Below the pieces are notes generated by a model that searched no databases, was not told the origin of the DNA, and saw only the letters and a program-made list of their open reading frames with translations. A DNA stretch of 64,000 bases, taken from Saccharina japonica (taxonomy: Eukaryota > Sar > Phaeophyceae > Laminariales > Laminariaceae). A program made the translations under genes and the position numbers. Each line of letters starts with the position of its first letter. Positions within the stretch are counted from its first letter, which is position 1. Shown here piece by piece: positions 43,501-53,792 of the stretch. The stretch covers positions 1 through 64,000 of the forward strand of contig MEHQ01004477.1 of the NCBI GenBank assembly GCA_008828725.1, in the 5' to 3' direction.

Positions 43501-44889
43501 TGAGCAACGCCACCTCTTTGAGGGCCGAAGCGGTCAATATTTTTTGTTGACGTTACATAGAGGGAGGTTCGGCGCCAAGAAAATGCGACCGCCGTCTGTA
43601 TCCCTCGACAAATGGATTCGTGACTTCTCGACGCCCCCTCTTCTTCCAGAAATATGCCATCTGACAACACCGGCGTGCATATATGCCTCGATCGCAACTC
43701 GGTTAGGTCAACAGCTCTGTCTCGCTCCAGACAGGTGAGTATTTTCCCCTCCGCCAGACGCGCTGCAAGGGCCTTCGTTCGCCAAGAGATAATCAGACAA
43801 AATGCACCCAACGCACGGAGCAGCTACAGTACGTAGCTCTCACCGGTAGCGGGCCACATCTGCAGCGTGGATGGCACGACGAAACGGATCGGTGGAATGC
43901 CCGTTGTGCCGGCGAAACCGACCGTGCTGCGTAGGTACCGGCCTCCAGCCAGATCAAGGTCGCCCTCATTCTTCCTGGAGGCAAGAAGAAGATAATGGAT
44001 TAACGAGTTTCAGTGAGAGGCATTCCGTCACGCTGGGGTTGTGGAGAAATGTCAATCGTCTCCCGTAGAATTGGTTTCCATGTTGGCCGGACTCCCGGGT
44101 CCGTGGTCACAGCGTCGCAGAGCAGGGTTAACAAACGACGTACTTCGTATATAGCCAAGCAACACAGACACCCGGACCTCGTATATCCCACATGCCCGAG
44201 ACCAGCCCCACCAAACAACACCAACCCAACGTCTAATGGAATAGCAGAAACGAGCAGCGTCAAGACTGCGAGCACATTGCTTCAGGTTTCGATTGTATCA
44301 GGGATGGTCAAGCAAAAGGAACAAGCGGTGTACAGGATGCGCCAGCAGTGCGTCGCAGACATCCGCATTTCATGCAAGGGGCATACCCTTGCCATGTAGC
44401 GTTCGCAACATTCGCGTTTCGCCAGTCAATCCAACTTTAACGTCGACAACCCAGAGATTATCAGACGAATAGACAGGGATGCCGACGGGCAAAAGGAATC
44501 CACCGAGGGGAGAAAAGGCGAGCAAGCAGCCTCCTCCAGGAACAAGAAATAATAAAATAACCCAACCAAAGGGTTGCAGCTAATGGCCTTGTCCACAACA
44601 GGAACAGCCGCAGTACCAGCTTCACAAACCAAAACCGTTCCATCAAAACCAACAGAAGCAGAACCCGCCGAACAACAACAACAACTAGAACGAAACTAGT
44701 AGCAAAATGGTATGTACCAAGCAGGAAGCGGCGTGCCCTTGCGACCATGTGGTGCTCGAAATCAAGAGCTACAGCGCCACACGTCCTGTGCAACAGCGAC
44801 GACTCTGGAAAATGACACTTACCGGGAATCATTAGACCCGAATGGCACCCTGGCGCCAAGAACGCCCTCGAGGTACCAAGTTCTCTCGC
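40540..44889 (-). CDS. Gene Y, multi-exon gene of unknown function
   Basis: Five minus-strand exons whose codon phases agree at every junction: E1 44823-44889, E2 43844-43974, E3 43059-43173, E4 42430-42586, E5 40540-40611 (stop TGA). Borders are E1 TTGCAG/CCG|GTAAGT, E2 CCTCCAG/ACCG|GTGAGA, E3 TTCTCCAG/AAAG|GTGAGT, E4 a weak acceptor TTCTAAAG/GCGAG|GTAGGC, E5 TTTCTCTGAG. The joined frame gives ERTWYLEGVLGARVPFG, then DLDLAGGRYLRSTVGFAG, then ARADTAMVVGAVADVAQAP, then a Cys-containing stretch leading into MYLWWTNDPWGRVLPFAMDD, and finally a short tail. It reads like a beta-rich extracellular or enzyme domain, but no family is recognised. The 5' end is missing: E1 starts inside a codon and a Crypton lies just upstream at 45.2-46.9 kb. 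Intron 4 (1.8 kb) contains an AT-rich open region. Confidence 0.6.
40894..41386 (-). other. AT-rich open region of unlike composition
   Basis: Two overlapping minus frames (41093-41386 and 40894-41133) encode a hydrophilic, Ser/Thr/Lys/Glu-rich stretch (HRSKREKNDATHRTRS, KMEKPGDTPSNG). Codon third positions are A/T-rich, unlike the surrounding exons. On the plus strand 41344-41673 is also open (109 codons, with VWAKQWGLEIDGH). Could be remains of a foreign or transposon gene in intron 4 of gene Y. No motif recognised. Confidence 0.35.
43270..43840. repeat. Dispersed repeat, copy 1 (in gene Y intron 2)
   Basis: Matches about 47393-47930 in the same orientation (GTTGGAAGCTGTG.TCGCC, ACGAGGT, CAAATGACACGCACA or GAATGACACGCACA, TTGACGTTAC/TTGACGTAAC, GCGACCGCCGTC). 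It lies between exons E2 and E3 of gene Y. Confidence 0.75.
44014..44820. other. Gene Y intron 1
   Basis: Between E2 and E1. A minus frame at 44000-44275 contains LLTLLCDAVTTDPGVRPTW and could include a further exon, but its acceptor is weak and inclusion would break the phase match between E1 and E2. Nothing else recognised. Confidence 0.4.
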
Positions 44890-45129
44890 CTGCAACGGAG
44901 CAGTATATCATGTGCAGGAAACGCATAAAGAACAGTTGAGTGTAGCGAGAACGGTACCAGCACAAGACGAACCTTTCACAGGTGGAAGTGATGTCGAATG
45001 CGCAAAGGAAAGTACACATGGTTGGGGGGTCGGGGGGAACCGGTTTACACAAGGGCGGTCTTTTGCTGGTGAATAACGCTAACATGCCGGTTCGAGAACC
45101 CTTGAGCCTTGAGGGGTAGAATGGCCCCA

Positions 45130-45450
45130 TATATGGGCAAACTAAACTTACATTATGTACTCTTCGGAGACTCTTGGCTCTGTCTGGGTGCGGAGTGCAT
45201 GATTTGACGCCGTCGCGATTGGTGACCTGATGACTCGCAGGTCATCAACCAAATACGACGTATCGGATACGTTGCCGCAATTTACGAGCTACTGGCGGCC
45301 ACACGCACCTTGCTCGTGCAAGGAACAAAGTCAGCGGAAGAGCGAAAGAGTGATCAACACACACAGCGATATACTTCAGTACGTCGCTAGCTGCCCAGCC
45401 GTGGCACACAGTGTCGGTCCGGCAGACACTGTATTAAGCGGTACGCAGCA
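45130..45450 (+). repeat. Dispersed repeat with exon-like segment, copy 1
   Basis: Matches about 48215-48560 in the same orientation. It includes an exon-like piece from about 45241 after acceptor GATGACTCGCAG, reading VINQIRRIGYVAAIYELLAA then TLLVQGTKSAEERK before a stop. The second copy (about 48366-48545) reads NYELLAATRILFVQE but has an in-frame stop near its start. Position and strand suggest the N-terminal coding part of the Crypton that follows. Confidence 0.6.
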
Positions 45451-45719
45451 GCATCCCTAGACAAGAGGCACCCATAATGGAACAGCTCGGGAAGGTGGAC
45501 GGCTGGGATTCTGTAAAGAAACGGGGCAACCTGGTAGCGAGTCCCATAATGCAGGGTGTTCTGTCCTTTGTGTAGAGAGGACACCAGCGAGTAGGAGTGG
45601 GGGTGAAGCAAGCACCCCCGTATGTGGCAGTCCAGTTGCGTGATCTAGTGCGAGACAGTGCGCCGACGCGCACAGAGACACTACCAGCAGCCACATAACG
45701 CATCTCAGTCATTCGAGAC

Positions 45720-46372
45720 GTTGCCATTGTCAGCGCGGTGTTCCACGCGATGAAGCGCGGACTCGACCTGTTGATCACGGTTGCGTCACAGGTGCTACGG
45801 ATTACGTGGCGAGGGGTTAATTTCCAATTTTCTGTTCGGAAAGACGTTGCGAAGTTCCTCCGAAGCGGCTGTGGTAAGGAAGAACCTAGACTGCCGCGAA
45901 ATCTGCGCGGTCGCGACTACCGACATGCAACGGTATGCATCCAATGGTCACCCGCAGAGGGGTCAGGGTTCCTGTCCCCGAGCGTTTTAGAAGGCGGGGA
46001 GAAGGAAGAAGTGTCGCTCACGCCGGCGTAGATGATCACGAACCTCAAGACCTATTTGCGTGCGGCGGACATGGAGGATAAGCGGTACACGATGCACTCC
46101 TTCCGGGTGGAAGAGGCGGCGAGCCATAGCATGGACGGTACAGCCATGGACGTTCTGACGGATCACGTGGGTGGAAGTCCGCAACCGTCGCACGCAAATA
46201 TGTAGGGGAAGCAACGTCCGCGGCCGCGGCGGGGGTCGAGCGTTCTCGTGAAACGGAACTCATAGCAGTAGATGCCCTGCTGCTGTCCGAGCAATTCGCA
46301 AGTTCGTGTGAAGCGTTTCCACGGGACACTGAAGCCGGACCCGCTAGAGGTCAAGTAGACGTTTGGGTATAA
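45720..46372 (+). pseudogene. Crypton-like tyrosine recombinase, decayed
   Basis: Plus-strand remnant of the catalytic domain, readable only across several frames: HAMKRGLDLL (about 45747), FLFGKTLRSSSEAAVVRKNL (about 45830-45890), FLSPSVLEGG and LTPA (about 45970-46028), then KRYTMHSFRVEEAASHSMDG (about 46073-46132). HSFR (46095-46106) is the His-x-x-Arg pair of the family; the tyrosine nucleophile is in ARKYVG (codon 46199-46201). Breaks are frame changes near 45800 and 45945, a TAG at 46029-46031 where the family keeps a sense codon, and a one-base loss near 46172 at the expected VGWKS. The C-terminus (SRETELIAVDALLL, VDVWV) ends at TAA 46370-46372. Cryptons integrate without transposase-type cut-and-paste; stramenopile Cryptons are known. 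This copy cannot be active. Confidence 0.85.
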
Positions 46373-46935
46373 TAAGGGCGATAAATAAACCTCGGGAAGG
46401 ATAATACGAGACACGTAAACTACGGCATTGAGAGGAGGGCAAAGGAGGAACAAGTGTGGGAGTAACATCATCTCGCAACAGAGACACTTAATTGACCCCA
46501 AACTATACACGAATTATACACTGACGACGGAATGTTACAACAAGTAATCTTGGAACAAAAAGGAAAAAGGAGACGCAAAAATGTGTCGCCGGGGTTGGAT
46601 AAAGCTTCCTGGTAGTACAGAGAGAGAGACATTGTATAATTTCCGCTGTGACCGACCCGACAACTGCACGGAAAAATATAAAGCGGTTGAGGAAAAACAG
46701 ACCATCCCGCCCGCCGATTGTTGTGCGCGAGGCACGCCGACAACGACATCAGTTTATTGTAGTGTTTATTTTAAGGGAGAAACTACTCTCTGCGACGAGG
46801 TGCCGCATTGATTACCGACGAATCAATGTGGGGGTAGTAGCCCTGGGTGAAAGTCTCGGGCTAATCACAGCAGAGAGGCCTCACTGATCCCGAGCTACAT
46901 ACCACGTACGAATGAAAGCGTCGGCGAAATGTTAA
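46373..46935 (+). mobile_element. Crypton 3' tail
   Basis: Follows the recombinase stop. Its features (ATAAGGGCGATAAATAAACC, CCCCAAACTATACACGAATT, GAATCAATGTGGGGGTAGTA, CAGAGAGGCCTCACTGATCC) recur on the minus strand at 16.4-17.1, 18.56-19.09 and 21.3-21.8 kb, which defines the tail of the family. Confidence 0.8.
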
Positions 46936-47392
46936 TGTTACAACAGTACCCGGGTAAGGGTGAGCTCAAAACCACGGTTAAGTGCGTTCGGCCCTGTACA
47001 GTTAAATTATTAGAACTGCAGCAATGGAAATTCCGGCTGGGTTGTGCCCAGAGGGCGGCCGGAATGCTGCGATCGTAAACCGAACATAATCATTAAACGA
47101 TATATATAGAAAGGGTATAAGGCACATTCTTGTGCTGGTCAACAGGCAAATTTATCGTGTTCTGCAAAGTCTAACAGCGTGCTCGTAACCCTCGATGGAC
47201 AGCGTCTAGTGCAATCATTGTGCGGAAGAGCGAGAGTACGTCATAGCAAAGATAGCTTACTGCACGAACAGAGGGAACTCCCGTAGCAATAAGCTTCTAT
47301 ATCGCAGAGAACAAACAGCAAAACCGTGTACAAGCAGAGGTAGTGTCCAAGTACGGACCCTGCAAAACATACCAGGTACACTGCAAAAAACG
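46936..47392. other. Gene-free stretch
   Basis: No repeat or exon recognised. Confidence 0.5.
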
Positions 47393-48560
47393 TCCGTTGG
47401 AAGCTGTGCTCGCCACGAGGTCTGTTGCTCGTGCCAGGAGCGGTTGATACAACGCACTATGGCGAGGCCCAAACCGCAACAACCACAAAACGACAAGAGC
47501 AACAACTCATTTGACTGGGCACAATATTGCAACTCCTACAAGAAAATGCAGTCGCCCAAATGACACGCACAGATTGAAGAGGGACGAGGCCGTGCTCTCG
47601 TATACCTGGCAGCTTTACTGCTCACTTGATGTGTAACGCGAGTGGTTAGGGGGGCGCAGCGATCAATTTATTGACGTAACTTCGAAGCAAGTTTGGCGTC
47701 AACCAAAAGCGACCGCCGTCGCTCTTGGCAAAGCACTCGAGACGTTTCCGCGCCCTCTCTCCCTCCCGCAATACGGCATCTATTTATTACGAGCGAACGC
47801 AAGTTTTTCTACTTCACCCGGCGCCTTTGTTCAGGGACCCGTTTTGAAATCGTTGTCAGACACGTTTTCCACTGGATTTACACCCGTCGTCCGTCCGTAC
47901 CACCGCTATTTCAGTTTTCAAAAGAACAAACATCTCCCGGGTTTTCAAGCAAGCAGCAGAACAACAGCAGTAATTGCCCAAGCAAGCTGCAGAACAGTAC
48001 GCAGTCACCCCCCAAAACATACCAGCCACACGCACCCAGCGTCGGCCCAAGCAGGAAGGAAGACGGATCGACCGCGGAACAGAGCTGGACTCTTAAGCCT
48101 GGTTACAGATGAAACCTATGTCCAACGCGCAAATATATAAAATACGACTGGGGGATCTACAGGCGTGGCTTCGTGGTGGCGGAAAACACCATGCATGCTG
48201 GGTCAAGCACCGCGGAGAGGAAAAATAACAATGGCCCCATAGGCGACTATTAATAGGCTCGTGTACGAGCACTCGTCCGAAACGCTTGCCTCTGTCTGGA
48301 TGAAGAGTCCATGATTTTAAGGTGTCGTGATAGGTGACCTGAAACTCTGGTTTAGCAACGCAGACCGTCAACCAAGCGCGACGGTCCGGGTAAGTTGCCG
48401 CGAATTATGAGCTACTCGCCGCCACACGCATCTTGTTCGTGCAAGAAACACAGCGCTTCGCTCTTGAAGGGCGTGTGACCAGCGGTATGCCTAGCAAGGT
48501 AGCCGCATGCCCAAGAGCAAAGCTCGGGCCACACCACGAGGTGCTTGACACCTTATCTGG
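47393..48560 (+). repeat. Dispersed repeat segments, copy 2
   Basis: 47393-47930 matches 43270-43840 and 48215-48560 matches 45130-45450. In copy 2 these parts are only about 0.3 kb apart, whereas in copy 1 about 1.3 kb with gene Y exons E1 and E2 separates them. Either copy 2 lost that part, or two independent insertions flank the exons in copy 1. The exon-like segment here has a stop. Confidence 0.7.
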
Positions 48561-49158
48561 GGCGTCGCGTTGTAAAAAAACATCAACAGCGCCTTTAAAA
48601 AAGCACCCCCCTTACAGCACGTAAGGGAGAGCACGTACACGTCCGCCTCCCTAAAATACCCTGGCCAGCCACAGTGCGCAAACGCATATCTTTTTCGACG
48701 GTCGAGCCGCGATTCGAGGTTGACGATGCATCTGTGCGGCCGTCGACACGATGGGTTTCTCTGCTTCCCCCGGAGGCGTACTCGGTACTGAGTACTCTTC
48801 AACCGCGCAGAGTACTATTATGAAAAATCGGAAAAGAACCCCCCTCTCCTCACCCCTTCCCCCCACGCGGATGCACCACCCTCTCACCGAAATCGGATGC
48901 GTTCCTGCGTGGGGCTGCATCCAGCCTGTGCCCCTCGCTCATCACCGTGGGCGTCCTGCTCGAGGGGTGGCCCTGAAGATTCAAGGTAGCAACAGTCCAG
49001 AAGAGGGAAATCATCCGTTAAGGTCAACATATCATACCAGGTACATACCGCATGGCGCAAATCATGCGACTTTGCCATCCCCGATTACTAGCATAAAATA
49101 CCAGCGTGACTCCTGAGGCCCGTGCTCACGACAGGGAGCGGCAGCAAACACCCAAAAT
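48561..49158. other. Gene-free stretch
   Basis: No supported gene. Frames of 89-121 codons at 48651-48920 (minus) and 48751-49116 (plus) overlap each other and lack splice support. Confidence 0.45.
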
Positions 49159-49593
49159 CTACGCCGAGCACGATGTACTCATAGTTCTTGCCTTAGCGGT
49201 GTACTCGCTGGCGAGGCGCTCGTGGTGAATGCCCGGCCCCAACAGGGGCGACTCCAGGGTGTCCAGGCCGTTCCGGATGGTCTGTCCTCCGCGCTGCGTC
49301 TGCTCAAGGTGCTTGTTGTTTAATCTCGATACCAGGTGCGACTCCAGGTCGCTCCCGAGCTTCAGCCAGAGAGTCTGCCCGTCGAGCGTCAGCCCCCCCT
49401 CGGGCCCCGTTTGGTCATTGTTGTGCATTTTTACCCCCACCGGGTGCGCATCCAGGTCGCCCGCAAGCTTCTGCATGAGGGTCTGCCCGCCGAGCTGGGT
49501 CTGTGCCCACTTGGGCCACTCGTCGGGGAACGACGACTGCGCGAGGGTGTCGATCCTCCGCGCTTTGGCGTTCTTAAGGTACAGCCTGGCGAA
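49159..49593 (-). CDS. Terminal exon, unknown protein
   Basis: A 435-bp open exon in phase 0 after a strong acceptor (TCTTGAATATGTTTCGCAG), ending in TAG. The product (144 residues) starts FARLYLKNAKARRIDTLAQ and contains two similar stretches, LGGQTLMQKLAGDLDAHPVG and LDGQTLWLKLGSDLESHLVS, so it has an internal repeat of about 35-40 residues. It is hydrophilic with no membrane segment. Third positions are strongly G/C-biased, supporting coding. A GC-type donor (CTAAG|GCAAGA) near the end could extend it to another exon. Upstream exons were not found with confidence, and no domain is recognised. Confidence 0.6.
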   Translation of the reverse strand, partial: FARLYLKNAKARRIDTLAQSSFPDEWPKWAQTQLGGQTLMQKLAGDLDAHPVGVKMHNNDQTGPEGGLTLDGQTLWLKLGSDLESHLVSRLNNKHLEQTQRGGQTIRNGLDTLESPLLGPGIHHERLASEYTAKARTMSTSCSA

Positions 49594-50049
49594 CTGCGAA
49601 ACATATTCAAGAAAGGGAAACAAACTAAAACGGGTATACCCGGTACGTGGCGAGTCAAAAACGAGTTCAGCCTACTGTAGAATAGAAGGCCAGTCGCCGG
49701 CGTCAAGTCACCCTGCACAAGTTATCCCAAACAAATTTCAAGTAGTCTGTCACCCAAAACGCTGGAGCAGTCTCATAGGGGCTAGTATTTTGATTGATTA
49801 CTTAGTGGGGTTTGTTTAGGGCCTGGCTGTTGTGTGGAGAGGTGGGGATGTTTATCTATCAAACATTATTCGCGAAAATTGGCTTGCCGGAGGCACAAAC
49901 AATTGCTCTTTTCTTGTGGGTCAACTGTTAGGAACGCTCGACTCCTTGCAGGCATAACCTGGCTTCGAATCTCACCGTCGCCCCGTTCTTGGTTGTTTTT
50001 CCTTTCTTTTTGGCTACACGAGTTTACTAAGACCCGTACGATTTGTTTC
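49594..50049. other. Gene-free stretch
   Basis: 49945-49985 contains GGCTTCGAATCTCACC, a B-box-like word, but no matching A-box. Otherwise nothing recognised. Confidence 0.45.
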
Positions 50050-50345
50050 CTTCGTTCGTTTATTTTTACCCGGCGAAAGAACGGGCACTGGCTCGTTGTT
50101 TCCCTCGTTTTTAGTGATATACATGACCCCTCGCATCTACACGACTGGGCCACTTGTGCGTTGTTCGTACATATACAAGGGTGTTATACAGCACTTGCTT
50201 TTACGTTGCCATGCTGTGCGTACAGTAGTATGCCTGGTACAGCATAGTTACGTACGTACAGCAGCGCAGCAGTACTATAATTTTATTTTCATTTTCCCGG
50301 CGAAAGAGCAGGCTTTGGCTCGATTGTTGTTTTTCGTTTTTTAGT
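50050..50345. repeat. Direct repeat pair of about 60 bp
   Basis: 50060-50118 and 50282-50348 share CCCGGCGAAAGA.C, TGGCTCG and TTTTTAGTGAT. The 160 bp between them is not duplicated. Confidence 0.7.
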
Positions 50346-50349
50346 GATT

Positions 50350-52220
50350 ACACCCAACGGTCGACGGTCAACGGTGGGGCGCTCGATTCTGGAGGCAAGG
50401 TCCCCGCGGTTCGTCTATCCCGAAGGTCTGTTTTTTAATAATAACCCTAGCCCGTACTGCTACTCCATTCTTATTCTTGCAAGTCAAGACACACCGGAGA
50501 ACCTGGTATGGTTGATATAACCATCATTTAATGGTCAGCGGGACCCTACATGTTTTTGCCATGCATCGTTCCATATAGACCACTTTGGACAGGAACGGTT
50601 CGGGCGTTCAGTTTCCCTTTTCCCTACAGTAGCGTCGTCTCTTCTACCGACGTACATCGGCTCCTTCTCTCTTGTAACCCCTTATGGACTTGGACGGTGG
50701 GTTATGTTCAATGTACATGACAAATACAGGATCGGCCACATCAAGCAGCCCGGGCTACTGCTGTCGTATGACATGCGCACCGTGCGACGCGCGGCTAGCA
50801 GGGCAGTCGACATGTTACAGGTGTGTTTTGCTTCGTGCTGCCGTCCAGTTCTACTACTCCTGGTGGTGATCCTGTAACCCTATTGCCGAATACACGCGTT
50901 TACTGCATCCTAGCCTACAAAAAGTCCTATACAACCTCACACATTTCCTTCGTTCGGACGACCTGCTGTATCCAGATTACAGCAGATCCGCCATTTGGGC
51001 GGAGAGGACCATTATATTCCCTAGTGTATTATATGTATAGTAGTAGTCTACGTCATACCTGATAAGTTACTGTAGTAAGTAAATCAGTATTGTTTTAGCC
51101 GCGCGCGCCCACGATAAAAGTATCTCAGGATTCCGATATGCATTGCAGCAACAAAAACAGAGGGTCGCAATATGCACCTGGTACCAGGTACTCAATGAAC
51201 GCGCGCGGGATGAGGAATCGTCCAACACATGGAACCAGACAGATAAAAAAAATCATCCAGTTGTGAAACAAAAAAAATTGCAAAGCCGCGTGGTGCCTCC
51301 ATGTCTTATTCTGCCAGAACGAAACGCACCTTAGCCGCCCGCGCGGCATCGGTGGGATCCTTCAATGCCTCCAACATTATTCGCCTGCACACACCGACAG
51401 CAATCGATGTCCGATGAGATGAAGAGAAAATATGGGAGAAGAGTTTTTCTATTGTTCATATTATCGTTAACTGAGTTGAATTGGAATCGCCCCGCCACGA
51501 CGTGCGGATGCGTACTTCTTACGGCAACTGCCTACCGCGGGCGCGGCATGACCCTCGGGTTCTTCAGTCTTCACGGTCTACGCACGTGCTACACTCGCTA
51601 CTTAACTGCGTGCCCAATGCTCCCTTGTGGTTCATCAAACCAAAAGCGCAACGAGAGTTTCGAGTCTGACTGCACAAAGACGGTTGCTTAGACCAACAGG
51701 CCCAACAGTACCTACTCGTATATAAGGCGCGCACCACACGGCACACGCACACATCACCCCGTGTTTGAAAACAAGAAACAAACGAGCGTGTTTTGTTGTG
51801 GATATTTGCGTGTGTGTATGAGACGGTTATACGTATTCAATGTTTGGAGTTGGAGTACCCGTACTCCGTACTCTCGTACCAGGTACACTCGTAATGCAAG
51901 CGGAAGGCCTTGACCCTTTAGCCTTTGGGGACCCTTCTTTGTTCGGGAAACCCCCGGGACACCCACGGGACACTCGCCTTGATCCCCGTTTCCGTGCACC
52001 CGCAACTTAAATACACTGATTTTAGTGTTGTGCGTTTTGCTTGGCCGTTTCACGGAAACCCTCGATTTTGGTATATATCAGGTCGAGTGGCATCAGGGTG
52101 CTCAGTGGCCCCTGTCGGCTTTGTGACTGTAACCTACGTTCAGTTCGGAGGGCTCAGGTCCGCATGGGATTAGGCCGGCGTGGGACCAGGACGCCAAGCG
52201 GGAGCAGGGTGTATATTAAA
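50350..52220. other. Gene-free stretch
   Basis: Contains only short overlapping frames (up to 108 codons, 51365-51691) without splice or family support. CAGGTAC/GTACCTGGTAC words are frequent. Confidence 0.45.
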
Positions 52221-52222
52221 GT

Positions 52223-52250
52223 CGTGGGTGCAAAAAAACGGGCACCCACG
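52223..52250 (+). other. Perfect 9-bp hairpin
   Basis: CGTGGGTGC (52223-52231) and GCACCCACG (52242-52250) flank a 10-nt A-rich loop. Role unknown; not followed by a T-run. Confidence 0.7.
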
Positions 52251-52606
52251 TAAGTGTCCAGCACATTTTGCTTTTTGGGATTCAAGCATAGCGACCAAAA
52301 CAAAACGAGAAGTGCGGCCATATCAACCGTTCAGTGTAAGCGAGAAGAAATGGGCGTATTATCCGTGCTCCGTGCTGCGCCCGTGTCGAAACAATTCCTT
52401 CCACTGAACCTATAATCGATTTGATTCGCCCACCATCCCGGGTGCGCCATGTCTGCCGATGCTGCAATCGACACTGTATCCGTCCCTTATCCCCGCTGAA
52501 CTCTGAAGTCCCAAGAGGCTCCACTTCCAACTTTTGCTTGTTGCGCACGTTGAAATTGAAATGGTTCGACCGAATGACAGAAGAGTTGATCATTTGCTGT
52601 CCCTGC

Positions 52607-52677
52607 TTCTGCTGTTGCTGCTGCTACTACTTCTAATAGTACTATTAATACTACTGTTACGACTACTACTACCACAT
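52607..52677. repeat. Degenerate trinucleotide microsatellite
   Basis: CTG/CTA/ACT-type triplets for about 70 bp (TGCTGTTGCTGCTGCTACTA, then TACTACTACCAC). Confidence 0.85.
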
Positions 52678-52679
52678 TG

Positions 52680-53464
52680 TCACTTACACTGTTGATGTTA
52701 CTGTACTCGAACATACGACAAGACACGTCGCTCTGAGTTATTTGCCGGAAACGCACCTCGGCAAACCCAGGCCATAGACGGACTCGACACACAGCGCGGG
52801 ATAGTCCGCTTTTGCGACTCTCACCTGATACGGATAATGTGGACCGCCGATACCCCGATGATGAGTACGCCGTTCGCAGCCAAGCACGTCGGTAGTTGGG
52901 GGCCTAAACAGGCTGGTTGCAGGAAAAATATTGGCACCGTCATCCTCTACCTTTCGACTGTGTCCAAAGGTTGGATGCCTTGTACGGATCATAGGCTGCC
53001 AACGTCGGCGTGCTGCTCGTAGATAGACGGGCGGGAGGGCAGAGTAGGCGAGGCAGATGGGCGAAAAAGTCAGCAAGTACAGGCGAAGCGAGGACGGCCG
53101 CAGCAACTAAAGTAATCTATGACACTTAATCGTATAAATATGAACACGATACGTACTACTGTAGACTACGAGTACTGATGTAGCACTTGTACTATGGAAT
53201 ACTACTGTAACAACAACAGTTGTGTGTTTAGAAGTACCCTGCTACAGCAGTGTGATATGTAGACAAACCCACCTCGAGCAGAAGCAAGCAAACGTACGTA
53301 TCATATCCTCATTGGAATGGAGTCGACCTGTCTTATCACGCCGTATACATTACGTACGACACTTTCTCGTTGTTGTTGTTGCTTTTTTGGTCATCACAAT
53401 TAATTCCCACCTTAATTCGCAGGCAAGTAGACAATCGGCCAGCCTCTGAACAAGACGACAAGCC
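52680..53464. other. Gene-free stretch
   Basis: The longest frame (52738-53106 minus, 122 codons) lacks splice or family support. Confidence 0.45.
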
Positions 53465-53665
53465 GTGGTCACAGGTATATTTCCTTCTTCCTCCCAATAC
53501 ATGCCTTGGTTTTCAGCATTCCCACTGCTCGTCGATTCTCGTCGAATTTCGCCAACTAAACGCTCTCGCGCTTTCAGAGACCGAAAACGGTTTCACCGGG
53601 GTCCGAAGCAGCGAAACTTCGCCAACAGAAGCGACAGCTGTCTGCCGCCTAGACCACGGTACGCA
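53465..53665 (-). mobile_element. SINE, degenerate copy 3
   Basis: Minus strand shows a weakened A-box region (CGTGGTCTAGGCGG) and the body words GAGAGCG, GTTGGCGAAATTCGACGAG and ATCGACGAG. The same body ending, GTTGGCGAAA...ATCGACGAGCAGTGGGA, recurs on the plus strand at 55880-55945. The middle is diverged from copies 1 and 2. Confidence 0.5.
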
Positions 53666-53792
53666 CTTAAAAGTGTGTTTTACCTAAACTCGGTATGGTG
53701 TGTGTGTTTCTCGTCTACGTAGCGATGACAGAGATTTCGCGAGGGCGCCAGGCTAAGGTACGCTACGTACATGCCGATCACAGGCAGAACAT

